Origin: AP-15 sp963733945
Lineage (GTDB): Bacteria > Pseudomonadota > Alphaproteobacteria > ATCC43930 > CGMCC-115725
Length of the DNA: 64,000 bases
Direction: 5' to 3'
Assembly: GCA_963733945.1 (NCBI GenBank)
Contig: CAVTFD010000014.1
Coordinates: forward strand, 186,001-250,000
Shown piece by piece: positions 51,883 through 60,688 of the stretch. A program made the position numbers and the translations under genes. Each line of letters begins with the position of its first letter. Position 1 is the first letter of the stretch. Below the pieces are notes generated by a model. It did no database searches, was not told the origin of the DNA, and worked only from the letters and a program-made list of their open reading frames with translations.

Positions 51883-53220
51883 ATGGCACAATCGATCGTG
51901 ACCTATGTCGATACCGCGATGGACAATGCGGTGATCGGACCGATCCATCGGCGGGTGCTGGCGATCATCTGTGCCGGATTGTTCTTCGACGTCATCGATT
52001 TCATTATTCTCGGCTCGTTGGTGCCGGACATGATCCGCACGCATTTCGCGACGCCGGCCGGGATAGGCATGATCGGCACCGCCACTTTGGTTGGGCTGTT
52101 CATCGGCACTTTGGGCCAAGGCGAACTTACCGACCGATTCGGTCGCAAAACGGTCTTCCAGTTCGCGGTCGCGCTCTACAGCGTCGCTACCATTGCGGCC
52201 GCCCTAGCCCCGTCGGTCGCGTGGCTCGCCAGCGGGCGCTTCATCGGAGCGCTCGGCATGGGTGCGGCGTCGCCACTGTGCTTTTCGTATGCCGCCGAGT
52301 ACGCGCCAAAACGCGTTCGCGGCCGCACCATCGCCTTCATGCAATTCGTCGGCGGTGCTTGCGTCTGGCCGTTGGGGACATTGCTGGCGTTGGGCTTGCG
52401 CGACACGATCGGCTGGCGAGGCGTGTGGATCATCATCGGCATCGGCGGCCTCGCGGTTTTTGCCGCGAGCTTTCGACTGCCCGAGTCGCCGCGCTGGCTC
52501 GTCACTCACGGCCAGGGAAGCCGCGCGCTCGATCAGCTCGAACGGATGGGGCTGGGCCGGCCGCCGGCCGGCGAGGAACTGATCAGTGACCGCCTCGCCG
52601 ACATCCGCAGCGATCCGATGGGTGTTGTGTTCCGTCGCTATCGCGGCCGCATCATCGCCGCGATGATCTGCTTTTTTGCATTCTTCAGTGCCGCGGTCGG
52701 CCTCGGCGGTTGGCTGCCGAATATTCTCGCCGAGCGCGGTTTCACGATTACTAAGTCGCTGACCTTCATCTTTGTGATCCAGCTCGCCTTTCCGGCCAGC
52801 AGCCTGCTGATGATGTACGCGCTCGAGCGCTGGGGCCGCATCAACACTGCGGTCACGGCCTTTACTCTCGCAACATTGCTGTCGATCTTGTTCTATTTTT
52901 CGCGATCGGAGGCGATGGTGCTGATCGTCGGCTTCTGCATGACCTTTTTTACGCAGCTCGCCGGCAACTCGATGCAGATCTTCACCTCAGAGGTGTTTCC
53001 GTCGAATGCTCGCGCCTCCGGCTTCGGCTTGGCGCAGGGCGGTGGTCGGATCGGCTCGGCGGTGTCGTTCCCGGCGATTGGGGTCGTCAGCGTCCACGGC
53101 TTCGGCTACGTGATGGCCGGCATCGCGGCGATGCTGGCCATCGCCGCCTATGCAGTGACCCGGATAAGCGGTGAGACACGCGGCTTGGCGCTCGATACGA
53201 TCGCACCGATCACCGAATGA
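51883..53220 (+). CDS. MFS transporter, aromatic acid/sugar porter-like
   Basis: A 445-residue 12-helix permease. The loop-2 motif GELTDRFGRKTVFQ and the conserved PESPRWLVTHGQ after helix 6 mark the sugar-porter/aromatic-acid:H+ symporter branch. I chose the ATG at 51883 (MAQSIVTYVDTAMDNAV), preceded by AGGGAGAGGG. Facing an amidohydrolase gene and near ring-cleavage genes, it may import an aromatic acid, but the sequence alone does not say which. Confidence 0.87.
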   Translation: MAQSIVTYVDTAMDNAVIGPIHRRVLAIICAGLFFDVIDFIILGSLVPDMIRTHFATPAGIGMIGTATLVGLFIGTLGQGELTDRFGRKTVFQFAVALYSVATIAAALAPSVAWLASGRFIGALGMGAASPLCFSYAAEYAPKRVRGRTIAFMQFVGGACVWPLGTLLALGLRDTIGWRGVWIIIGIGGLAVFAASFRLPESPRWLVTHGQGSRALDQLERMGLGRPPAGEELISDRLADIRSDPMGVVFRRYRGRIIAAMICFFAFFSAAVGLGGWLPNILAERGFTITKSLTFIFVIQLAFPASSLLMMYALERWGRINTAVTAFTLATLLSILFYFSRSEAMVLIVGFCMTFFTQLAGNSMQIFTSEVFPSNARASGFGLAQGGGRIGSAVSFPAIGVVSVHGFGYVMAGIAAMLAIAAYAVTRISGETRGLALDTIAPITE

Positions 53221-53253
53221 GCCGGAGCGCCATGTCAGCACCGAGGTCGCTCG

Positions 53254-54546
53254 TTACCGTTTGAACAGTTTCTGTAGACCCAGCCAGCAGGAATCGTAGT
53301 CGCGCTGCAACGCCGGGGTTTCGAGCGCGAAACGGGTGGGACGGATCGGGAAACGCGTCTCGAACATGAAGGCGAGCGTGTCTTCGATCTTCTGTGGTTT
53401 CAGTTCGGCGGCGCTCGCTTTCTCAAAGGTCGCGGCATCGGGGCCGTGTGCGGCCATGCAATTGTGCAAGGACATGCCACCCGGCACAAAGCCCTCCGCC
53501 TTGGCGTCGTAGACGCCGCAGACTAGGCCCATGAACTCGTTCATGACGTTCCGGTGGAACCAAGGCGGGCGAAAGGTGTGCTCGGCCACCAGCCAGCGCG
53601 GCGGAAAGATCACGAAGTCGCAATTTGCAGTGCCAGGGACTTCAGAGGGCGCCGTCAGCACCGTGAAAATCGACGGGTCGGGATGGTCGAAGCTGACCGT
53701 GCCTAGCGTGTTGAAGCGGGCTAGGTTGTATTTGTACGGCGCATAATTGCCGTGCCACGCGACGACATCGAGTGGGGAGTGACCGAGTTCGCTGGCCCAC
53801 AGGTTCCCGGCGAATTTGATGACGATCTCGCACTCTTCATCTCGATCCTCAAAGGCCGCGGCTGGGGTCATGAAGTCGCGGGGATTGGCGAGTCCGTTGG
53901 CCCCGATCGGTCCCAATTCGGGCAAGCGGAACAGCTGCCCGTAATTTTCGCAGATGTAGCCGCGGGCACGGCTGTCGGGCAATTCGACGCGGAATTTGAC
54001 GCCACGCGGAATGACCGCAATTTCGCCGGGGTCAGCCCCGATCACGCCGAACTCGGTGCTCAGCAACAGGCGGCCGTGCTGTGGCACGATCAGCAGCTCG
54101 CCATCGGCGTCAGAGAAGGCTCGCCGCTCCATCGGCTTCGTCGCGCGGTAGATATGTACGGCGATGCCTTGGTGCAGGCCAGCATCGCCGTTACCGCCCA
54201 TCGTCACCAGCCCGCCGACGAAATCCGCAGGGGCGTCGGGGAACGGTAACGGGTCCCAGCGTAACCGGTTCGGCGGCGGCTCTACCTCGTCGAACGGCGC
54301 GCCACGCAACAGGCCGTTGTCGATCCGGTGAAAAGGCGGGTGCGCTGCCGAAGGCCGGATGCGATAGAGCCAGGACCGCCGGTTGTCGGCGCGCGGCGCG
54401 GTGAACGGCGTCCCCGAGATCTGCTCAGTGTAGAGGCCCAGCGGGTGACGCTGCGGGGCGTTCTGGCCTTCAGGCAGCGCGCCGGCCAATGCCTCGCTCG
54501 CCTGCTGGTTGCCGAAGCCGGAAAGGTAGCGGGTCATCGTCGTCAC
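53254..54546 (-). CDS. hmgA: homogentisate 1,2-dioxygenase
   Basis: HmgA opens the ring of homogentisate to maleylacetoacetate with O2 and Fe(II), in tyrosine and phenylalanine catabolism. The 430-residue protein is full length. Iron ligands are H331 and E337 (FHRNVMNEFMGL) and H367 (AAHGPD); the active-site base is H288 in FDHPDPSIFTVLT. The N-terminal YLSGFGNQQASEALAGALP is typical. The GTG at 54546 overlaps the upstream stop codon as GTGA; the ATG at 54537 (MTRYLSGFG) is the alternative. A fumarylacetoacetase-family gene is 7 kb downstream. Confidence 0.96.
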   Translation of the reverse strand: MTTMTRYLSGFGNQQASEALAGALPEGQNAPQRHPLGLYTEQISGTPFTAPRADNRRSWLYRIRPSAAHPPFHRIDNGLLRGAPFDEVEPPPNRLRWDPLPFPDAPADFVGGLVTMGGNGDAGLHQGIAVHIYRATKPMERRAFSDADGELLIVPQHGRLLLSTEFGVIGADPGEIAVIPRGVKFRVELPDSRARGYICENYGQLFRLPELGPIGANGLANPRDFMTPAAAFEDRDEECEIVIKFAGNLWASELGHSPLDVVAWHGNYAPYKYNLARFNTLGTVSFDHPDPSIFTVLTAPSEVPGTANCDFVIFPPRWLVAEHTFRPPWFHRNVMNEFMGLVCGVYDAKAEGFVPGGMSLHNCMAAHGPDAATFEKASAAELKPQKIEDTLAFMFETRFPIRPTRFALETPALQRDYDSCWLGLQKLFKR

Positions 54547-54887
54547 CCCGGCGAGACGGGAATAATTACCCGTTCCTCGACGACAAAGCTCTTGATCCGG
54601 CCAATGAACAACGCGCCGTCATCGTGCAGCCGCTTGGCCTCGGCTGTGGCGTTGGCGCGCTCCATCGCAGCCCGATCGTCGTACCAGAGTTCGGCGATGC
54701 CGTCGATTTCGACCTCGGTCGTCGGGATGTCGGGGCGGGTCCGCTCTTCGAGGATATGCGACTGCACATAGCGCCGTACCCCTGGCACGGCATGGGCCAG
54801 GGGACCGTGCACCTCGAACCAGTGCTTGACGAAGTCTTCGTGACTGAGGCTGGCCTTGCGCGTCAGCAGCCCGATGCTCTTGATCAC
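54543..54887 (-). CDS. EthD-domain protein
   Basis: A 114-residue dimeric alpha/beta-barrel protein of the EthD family: SIGLLTRKASLSHEDFVKHW, FEVHGPLAHAVPGVRRYVQS and GIAELWYDDRAAMERANAT. EthD proteins accompany oxygenases and some act as small decyclases or isomerases. I use the GTG at 54887, with GAGGGAGAGG upstream and homology beginning immediately. It overlaps hmgA by four bases, so the two are co-translated and it may work on the same pathway. Confidence 0.82.
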   Translation of the reverse strand: MIKSIGLLTRKASLSHEDFVKHWFEVHGPLAHAVPGVRRYVQSHILEERTRPDIPTTEVEIDGIAELWYDDRAAMERANATAEAKRLHDDGALFIGRIKSFVVEERVIIPVSPG

Positions 54888-54991
54888 TTTCCTCTCCCTC
54901 TCGGCCGTCGACCGACAACCGCACCGCTCGCATCGCGGTTGTCGATCATGATACGTTCGGAGGTGAGGGCAAAAAAGCAAGGATCAACCCG

Positions 54992-55744
54992 ATGGATCTG
55001 AAGCTGGTCAGAGAGGAGGCCATCGAAGGGACCAACCGCGCTTTCTGGGATAAACACGGGTTCGCGCCCGACCCGGACAGCGAGGAGTTCGAAGAGGAGT
55101 ACCGCCGCCAGTTCGAGCTGGCAAAAAAGCGCCTCGCCTTGACCCACCCCACTGCACCGGTTGTGGGCGCGCATGCCGCGCCGCCGCCTGACCCCACGAA
55201 TTGGGCCGAGCTGACCGGCGAGCCGACGCAGATCAGGTGGGCTGCCGCATTGCGTGCCGAACGGGTGCGAGAAATCCGGGATGCGGGCATTCGCGACTGG
55301 CTCGGGACCACCTGGACCAAAGCGAAGAGCTGGGTCGATACCCGCGATATGCCGACCCCGGTGTTTCTGCAGCGGATAGCGCCCCACTATGCCGAATACC
55401 GCAAAAAGTCCGAGGAGCGGGCACGCGTGCTCGCCAGCGAGCGGCAGGCCAAGCAAGCAGCCGCCGACCAGATCCGCAAGGCGGTCGTCGATGCTGGGAT
55501 CACCGTCGCCGGGCTTATCGAGTTGATCGACGTCTGCGATCGGCTGCCGCCGATGCCGATCAAGGCGAAGCTCGCGGAACTCGACGGCGACGGCCGCAAT
55601 TTGCGAGTCTTCGAGACCGCCGACCCGGCGATGCTGATGGTCCTCGAAAAGGATTTGGCGGGGCGCAGCGAGTACGCCATCGAGCGCGACGAAGGGCTGG
55701 TTGGCGACCTTGTACTCTTCATGCGGGCAATGGAATTGTCATAG
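54992..55744 (+). CDS. protein of unknown function
   Basis: A 250-residue acidic and basic-rich soluble protein, starting after AAGGA. It has a charged helical N-terminus (FEEEYRRQFELAKKRLALTH) and a proline-rich link. A central helix TWTKAKSWVDTRDMPTPVFL and a C-terminal region LIELIDVCDRLPPMPIKAKL, VLEKDLAGRSEYAIER then follow. No family is recognised. It is 13 bases upstream of the gentisate dioxygenase gene, so they probably share a transcript. Confidence 0.6.
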   Translation: MDLKLVREEAIEGTNRAFWDKHGFAPDPDSEEFEEEYRRQFELAKKRLALTHPTAPVVGAHAAPPPDPTNWAELTGEPTQIRWAAALRAERVREIRDAGIRDWLGTTWTKAKSWVDTRDMPTPVFLQRIAPHYAEYRKKSEERARVLASERQAKQAAADQIRKAVVDAGITVAGLIELIDVCDRLPPMPIKAKLAELDGDGRNLRVFETADPAMLMVLEKDLAGRSEYAIERDEGLVGDLVLFMRAMELS

Positions 55745-55757
55745 TGGGGAGATACCG

Positions 55758-56957
55758 ATGGCAATAGCGGCGAGCGCGCCCTCCGTCGACGCGCGGGAAG
55801 CAATGGAGCGGCTCAACGCCGAGGCCGCGCCGCTCAATATCTGGCTGCGCACTCAGGCGAACGCGCCGGCGCAACGCCCTTGGTTTCGCGAGACGGGGTT
55901 GGCGGCCAGCGGGCGGATCGCTGCCGGCCGGGTTGGTGCAGCCCAGCTCAAACCCGTCACCCATCACTGGCGCTGGTACGAGATTGCGCCCTACCTCGAG
56001 CGCATCGCCGAAATCGCCCGCAACGCCGATGTGTCGCCGATCGAATTCGCTGAACGTCAGCAGTTTTTACTGACCAATCCGGGGCTCGGCGGTCGGCTGC
56101 AAGTCACCTCGACGATGCGTTGCGCGGTGTCGATCTATAACCCGGGCGATGTCGCCCCAGTCCACATTCACACGCCGAACGCCAGCCGCACGATCCTGTC
56201 CGAAAACGGCGGCTACACGACGATCGAGGGCGAGCGTTGCCAAGCCGCCCGCGGCGATTTGATCCTCACCCCCAACGGTACCTGGCACGACCACGGCAAT
56301 GACGGCGCCGAGCCGGTAGTATGGATCGATGTTCTCGACTTCCCGCTGATGGAATTTCTCGATTGCGTCTGGCTCGATGAGGAATTTCCGGGTGAGACCG
56401 CCGGCAATGCCCGCGCTCAGGCAGTAACCCGTGACCTCGGGTACTCGCAGCGCCTCTACGGGAGGGGCGGGCTGGTGCCAGGCTTTGCCTCGCATCGCCG
56501 GGGTTTCGGGCATAAGACCTCGCCGATGTTCCACTACCGCGGCGCCGATGTGCGAGCTGCCCTCGACGGGCTGCGCAGCGAGGCCGGCGACCCCTACGAA
56601 GGCATAACCGTGCGGTTTGCGAACCCGGCGACCGGAGCATCGGTCTTTCCGACCCTGGACTACCGGGCGGTCCTGCTGCGATCGGGCGAAGAAACCCGGT
56701 TCAAGCGCGAAACCGCCGGGACCCTCTATCAGGTCATCGAAGGCAGCGGCGCGACCGAGATCGCCGGCGGCCGGCTCGACTGGCAAAAGAACGACATCTT
56801 CGTCGTTCCGGGATTTACTTGGCGGCGGCACGTCAATCGCAGCAAAACCGACTCGATCATCTATGCCGTGTCCGACATGCCATTGCTCGAAAAGATCGGC
56901 CAATACCGCGCGCAGGGCCGGCTTCCCGACGACACCGTCATCGAACTCGGCGGTTGA
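55758..56957 (+). CDS. gentisate 1,2-dioxygenase-like bicupin
   Basis: A 399-residue bicupin dioxygenase resembling gentisate (or 1-hydroxy-2-naphthoate) 1,2-dioxygenase, which opens gentisate to maleylpyruvate with Fe(II) and O2. The first cupin supplies metal ligands in PVHIHTPN (H136, H138) and TWHDHGN (H177, H179). The second cupin (RFKRETAGTLYQVIEGSGAT, FVVPGFTWRRHVNRSKTD) keeps the fold. The ATG at 55758 follows GGGGAG. The SDR downstream and the FAH-family enzyme at 61.7 kb could continue the route. Confidence 0.88.
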   Translation: MAIAASAPSVDAREAMERLNAEAAPLNIWLRTQANAPAQRPWFRETGLAASGRIAAGRVGAAQLKPVTHHWRWYEIAPYLERIAEIARNADVSPIEFAERQQFLLTNPGLGGRLQVTSTMRCAVSIYNPGDVAPVHIHTPNASRTILSENGGYTTIEGERCQAARGDLILTPNGTWHDHGNDGAEPVVWIDVLDFPLMEFLDCVWLDEEFPGETAGNARAQAVTRDLGYSQRLYGRGGLVPGFASHRRGFGHKTSPMFHYRGADVRAALDGLRSEAGDPYEGITVRFANPATGASVFPTLDYRAVLLRSGEETRFKRETAGTLYQVIEGSGATEIAGGRLDWQKNDIFVVPGFTWRRHVNRSKTDSIIYAVSDMPLLEKIGQYRAQGRLPDDTVIELGG

Positions 56958-57060
56958 AAGGCCTGTAGCTTGGCGCCGACGGGATCGGATCGGCGCGCGC
57001 GGCAGGTGATAGGATACGAATTTCCTCCACGTCTTCGAACATCGTCATGGAGATGCCGTC

Positions 57061-57813
57061 ATGGGTAAGCTCGATGGGAAAGTCGCTCTGATAACCGGCT
57101 CCGGCCGCAATATCGGCCGCGCTACGGCGCTGAAGCTGGCCGGGGAAGGCGCGCACATTGTCGTCAACGCCCGCAGCAACAAGCAGGAGGCCGAGTCGGT
57201 CGCCCGCGAGGTGCGCGATCTCGGCGTCAAATCCACCGCGATCATCGCCGATGTCGGCAAAAAGGATCAGGTCGACGCGATGGCGGCGCAGGCGCTGTCG
57301 GAGTACGGCCGCGTCGATATCCTGATCAACAACGCCGCGATCCGCCCGCACAAGGCCTTTACGGAGGTGACGCAGGAAGACTGGGAACACGTTCGCGGCG
57401 TCGTGCTCGACGGCGGCTTCTACCTGACGCGGGCGCTGATCGAGCCAATGGTCAAGAACAAGTGGGGCCAGATCCTGTTCTTTGTCGGCGACGGCGCCTA
57501 TTCCGGCCGAGGCGCCGGGCGGGCGCATATCTCCGCCGCCAAGATGGGATTGATCGGGCTAGCGCGCGGTCTCGCCTCTGAATTCGCGCCGCACAACATC
57601 CGCGTCAACGTGGTGTCGCCCGGCAGCATCGACACCAGGCGCGACAATCCGGAATGGTATCACGGCCGGGTGCCCGACGCCGGCGGCATCCCGCTCGGCC
57701 GCCAGGGCAAATCCGAGGAAATCGCCGCCACCTGTCTGTTTCTGGTCAGCGACGACGGCGGCTTCATCACCGGCCAGACCATCCACGTCAACGGCGGTGC
57801 CGGCTACTACTGA
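57061..57813 (+). CDS. SDR-family protein lacking the catalytic Tyr
   Basis: A 250-residue classical short-chain dehydrogenase/reductase fold. The NAD(P) motif GSGRNIGRA (about residues 13-21), NNAAIRP and the C-terminal PLGRQGKSEEIAATCLFLVS are normal. The active site is not: in the expected YxxxK the Tyr is Ile (AHISAAKMGL), and the catalytic Ser position (about 13 residues earlier) falls in VGDGAYSG and appears to be Asp or Gly. Only the Lys remains. It may bind a nucleotide or act as a partner or lyase rather than a dehydrogenase. It follows the gentisate dioxygenase gene by 103 bases. Confidence 0.85.
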   Translation: MGKLDGKVALITGSGRNIGRATALKLAGEGAHIVVNARSNKQEAESVAREVRDLGVKSTAIIADVGKKDQVDAMAAQALSEYGRVDILINNAAIRPHKAFTEVTQEDWEHVRGVVLDGGFYLTRALIEPMVKNKWGQILFFVGDGAYSGRGAGRAHISAAKMGLIGLARGLASEFAPHNIRVNVVSPGSIDTRRDNPEWYHGRVPDAGGIPLGRQGKSEEIAATCLFLVSDDGGFITGQTIHVNGGAGYY

Positions 57814-57843
57814 GGCGCGATCTGGGCACGACTATAGGGCAAC

Positions 57844-59082
57844 TTAGTCCTTTTCGAACCGAAGCAGCTCCGGCGGGTGGCGGATAACTGTGCGGCGGCC
57901 GCGTTTGAAGACGGCGAGCGGCTGGCGGATTTCGGCGATCGCCTGTTCAGGGGTGTCGGCGTCGATGATGACGATGTCGGCGGGATTGCCGACGCCGAGC
58001 CCGTAATCCTTCAGGTTAAGGAGCCGGGCTGAGCGCTCGGTCAGCATCGCGAAGCATTCGCGCAACTGCTCCGCGCGGCCGATTTGCAGAACATTGGCGT
58101 GCAGGTTCGCCATGCGGATCAGCGAGCAATCGCCAAAGGGCGTGACCGGGTTCAGCACGTTGTTGGTCGACAGCGAGCAATTGACCCCGTGCTCGACCAA
58201 AAAATTGGCATCGGCGACGCCGCGGCGGATATTGTGGTCCTGGTCGCGGCCCATCACGAACAGATCGGTCAGCGGCAACACCGTGACCGCGACCCCGGCA
58301 TTGGCCATGCGCCGGGCGATCACCGCCAGCCTATCGGGCGGCATGGCCGACAATTTGGCCATGTGGCCGACCGTGACCCGGCCGCCCCTGCGGTATTGCT
58401 CGGTCAGATCGCAAACCAATGGCGCGTCAAGCTCGTCCGGCGTGTCGCCGACATCGAGATGAATATCGATATCGGCGTCGAACTCCCGCGCCAGTTCGAA
58501 GATCCGGCGGATCTGGCCAGCATGGTCGGGGTCATAGCGGGGAGCGCCGCCGATCGCCTTGGCCCCACGTTTGAGCGCCTCGACCAGAAGCTCGTCGGTG
58601 CCGGGGTAATTGGTCAGCCCGTCCTGCGGGAAAACACAGATCTCGATGTCGATCGCCCATTTGTAGTCGTTGACTAGGGATTGCACGCCGTCGAAGCCGC
58701 GCATGCCGATCGCCGGGTCGACCTCGACCTGGGTGCGCATGCGGGTGGCGCCGTTGACGACGCAGTTTTCCAGGGTTTGCGCCGCGCGTCGGCGGACATC
58801 CTCGACCGTCAGGCCCTGCTTGATCGCCGCGACCTGGGCCATCGGATTGATGCGCCGGCCGGCCTCGGGCGGAAGGCGGTCGATCAGGCGTGACTTGTCG
58901 AGATGGATATGGGTCTCAACGAGACCGGCGCAGGCAAGCCGGCCATGCGCGTCATAGCTGTCGGCGGCGTCGCCCAGCTCATGCCCGATCGCGATGATCT
59001 TGCCGGCGACGACGCCGATATCCGTCGGCTCGGCCAGGGACGGACGATCGGCCAGCCTGACATTGCGAATAATCAGATCCAT
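57844..59082 (-). CDS. cytosine deaminase-like amidohydrolase
   Basis: A 412-residue amidohydrolase of the cytosine deaminase / N-isopropylammelide hydrolase group. The metal motif is H58-H60 in ETHIHLDKS. The others are DIDIHLDVGDT, VGHMAKLSAM and LSTNNVLNPVTPFGDCSLIR, with LGVGNPADIVIIDADTPEQA at the C-terminus. It probably deaminates or dealkylates an N-heterocycle; the exact substrate is unknown. It converges on the SDR gene with 30 bases between them. Confidence 0.87.
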   Translation of the reverse strand: MDLIIRNVRLADRPSLAEPTDIGVVAGKIIAIGHELGDAADSYDAHGRLACAGLVETHIHLDKSRLIDRLPPEAGRRINPMAQVAAIKQGLTVEDVRRRAAQTLENCVVNGATRMRTQVEVDPAIGMRGFDGVQSLVNDYKWAIDIEICVFPQDGLTNYPGTDELLVEALKRGAKAIGGAPRYDPDHAGQIRRIFELAREFDADIDIHLDVGDTPDELDAPLVCDLTEQYRRGGRVTVGHMAKLSAMPPDRLAVIARRMANAGVAVTVLPLTDLFVMGRDQDHNIRRGVADANFLVEHGVNCSLSTNNVLNPVTPFGDCSLIRMANLHANVLQIGRAEQLRECFAMLTERSARLLNLKDYGLGVGNPADIVIIDADTPEQAIAEIRQPLAVFKRGRRTVIRHPPELLRFEKD

Positions 59083-59237
59083 CGAATGCCCCTAACCCGC
59101 TCAATGGTCGGATCGTCAGTATAAGCGAACCCGGTTTTCGCCCCACATGTCCCGGCGCTGCTCCCAGGCCCAGGGGTTTGCGGTTGAAGCTTATCCAGCC
59201 GAAAGCCATTTCCAAGGCGAAAGATGGAGGACTGACA

Positions 59238-59705
59238 ATGGCCGGATCGCCCGTTCACGTGGTTTGTCCTTCGTGCAGCGCTATCAACCGCATCCCGCCG
59301 GACCGGCCAGCGGCGCAGGCCAAGTGTGGGACCTGCCATAATCTGCTGTTCCAAGGAAAGCCGGTCACCGCCGATGGCGCGATGTTCGAGCGTCAGATTA
59401 CGCGCGACGACACTCCGGTGCTGGTCGATTTCTGGGCTCCGTGGTGCGGGCCGTGCCTTGCGATGGCGCCGGCTTACGAACACGCTGCCGCCGAGCTGGA
59501 GCCGCGTTTTCGCTTGCTGAAGCTCAACACCGAGGAGGAGCCGGCCATCGCCGAGCGCTACAATATCCGCAGCATTCCGACATTGATGCTGTTTAGCGGT
59601 GGCCGCGAGATCGCGCGGCGGGCCGGGGCCAGCGACACCCGCAGCATTGTTGCATGGGCTAACGCACAGATCGCCAGCCAGCAACCGGCTGCCTCTGCGC
59701 ATTGA
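59238..59705 (+). CDS. trxC: thioredoxin 2
   Basis: A 155-residue thioredoxin with the N-terminal zinc ribbon of TrxC (C10, C13, C30, C33: CPSC..CGTC) and the active site WCGPC at 69-73 in FWAPWCGPCLAMAP. The cis-proline loop is SIPTLMLF. TrxC reduces protein disulfides and is often induced by oxidative stress. The ATG at 59238 follows GGAGG, which rules out the longer reading from 59178. The reductase partner trxB is at 42.5 kb. Confidence 0.95.
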   Translation: MAGSPVHVVCPSCSAINRIPPDRPAAQAKCGTCHNLLFQGKPVTADGAMFERQITRDDTPVLVDFWAPWCGPCLAMAPAYEHAAAELEPRFRLLKLNTEEEPAIAERYNIRSIPTLMLFSGGREIARRAGASDTRSIVAWANAQIASQQPAASAH

Positions 59706-59720
59706 CAGAGCGCCGAGCGG

Positions 59721-60653
59721 TCAGGCCAGCCCGAAGCCGGGATCCGCTCGCGACCGCAGCTCGCTGCCGAGTGCGTGGCCCAGCGCTGCCGCGTCACCAA
59801 TATCACCGGTGGAACACGCGCGAATTTCGGCGCTGCCGTCCGGCTTGAGCAGCAATCCTTCGAGGGTCAGCCGCCCGCCGTCGCATTCGGCCAGCCCGGC
59901 GATCGGCGTGCGGCACGACCCGTCTAGCGCCGCGAGCATGGCGCGCTCGGCGCCGACGCAGGCGGCAGTGGCGGGGTCATGGAGCGGGTCGAGCAGCTGG
60001 CGCAAAACATCGTCCCCGACCCGACATTCGATTGCCAGCGCGCCCTGGCCGACCGCCGGCAACATGACATCGGGCATCAGGATTTCGGTCGCGAGATCAG
60101 CCTTGCCGAGTCGCTCCAGGCCGCACAGCGCGACCACGATCGCGTCGAACTCACCGGCCGCCAGCTTATCGATGCGCGTGTTGACATTGCCGCGGATCGG
60201 CATGATCGACAAATCGGGACGGAGCCGCAGCAACTGAGCCTGGCGCCGTAGCGAAGCGGTTCCGACTTTCCCGCCCTTTGGCAGAGCGGCAAGGCTCGCC
60301 ACTTTTGCCGATAGCAGCGCATCGCGCGGGTCCTCGCGGGCGAGCACACAAGCAATCTCGAGCCCGTCCGGGAGCCAGGTCTCCATGTCCTTAAGCGAAT
60401 GGACGGCGAGATCGATCGTGCCGGCGATCAGCGCCTCCTCGATTTCTTTACTGAATAAGCCCTTGCCGCCGATATCGGCTAGGCGCCGATCCTGCACCCG
60501 GTCGCCGGTGGTGCGGATGGTCACGATCTCGACGGCGCCGGCTGCTGCGAGATCGGGGTGGGCAGCGACCAACCGGTCGCGCACTAAGGCGGCCTGGATC
60601 AGCGCCATCGGGCTGCCGCGGGTGCCGATGCGCAAGGGGCGCGTCACCGGCAC
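59721..60653 (-). CDS. hemC: hydroxymethylbilane synthase (porphobilinogen deaminase)
   Basis: HemC polymerises four porphobilinogen molecules to hydroxymethylbilane in haem synthesis. The 310-residue protein starts at a GTG (60653). The dipyrromethane cofactor Cys is C247 in GSCRTPIAG, the catalytic Asp D89 in HSLKDM, and the N-terminal IGTRGSPMALIQA is typical. It converges on trxC (15 bases) and lies next to a quinone oxidoreductase gene on the same strand. Confidence 0.96.
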   Translation of the reverse strand: MPVTRPLRIGTRGSPMALIQAALVRDRLVAAHPDLAAAGAVEIVTIRTTGDRVQDRRLADIGGKGLFSKEIEEALIAGTIDLAVHSLKDMETWLPDGLEIACVLAREDPRDALLSAKVASLAALPKGGKVGTASLRRQAQLLRLRPDLSIMPIRGNVNTRIDKLAAGEFDAIVVALCGLERLGKADLATEILMPDVMLPAVGQGALAIECRVGDDVLRQLLDPLHDPATAACVGAERAMLAALDGSCRTPIAGLAECDGGRLTLEGLLLKPDGSAEIRACSTGDIGDAAALGHALGSELRSRADPGFGLA

Positions 60654-60688
60654 TTAGTGGTGGTTCCTGGCCGTCGGGATCAGCCGGC

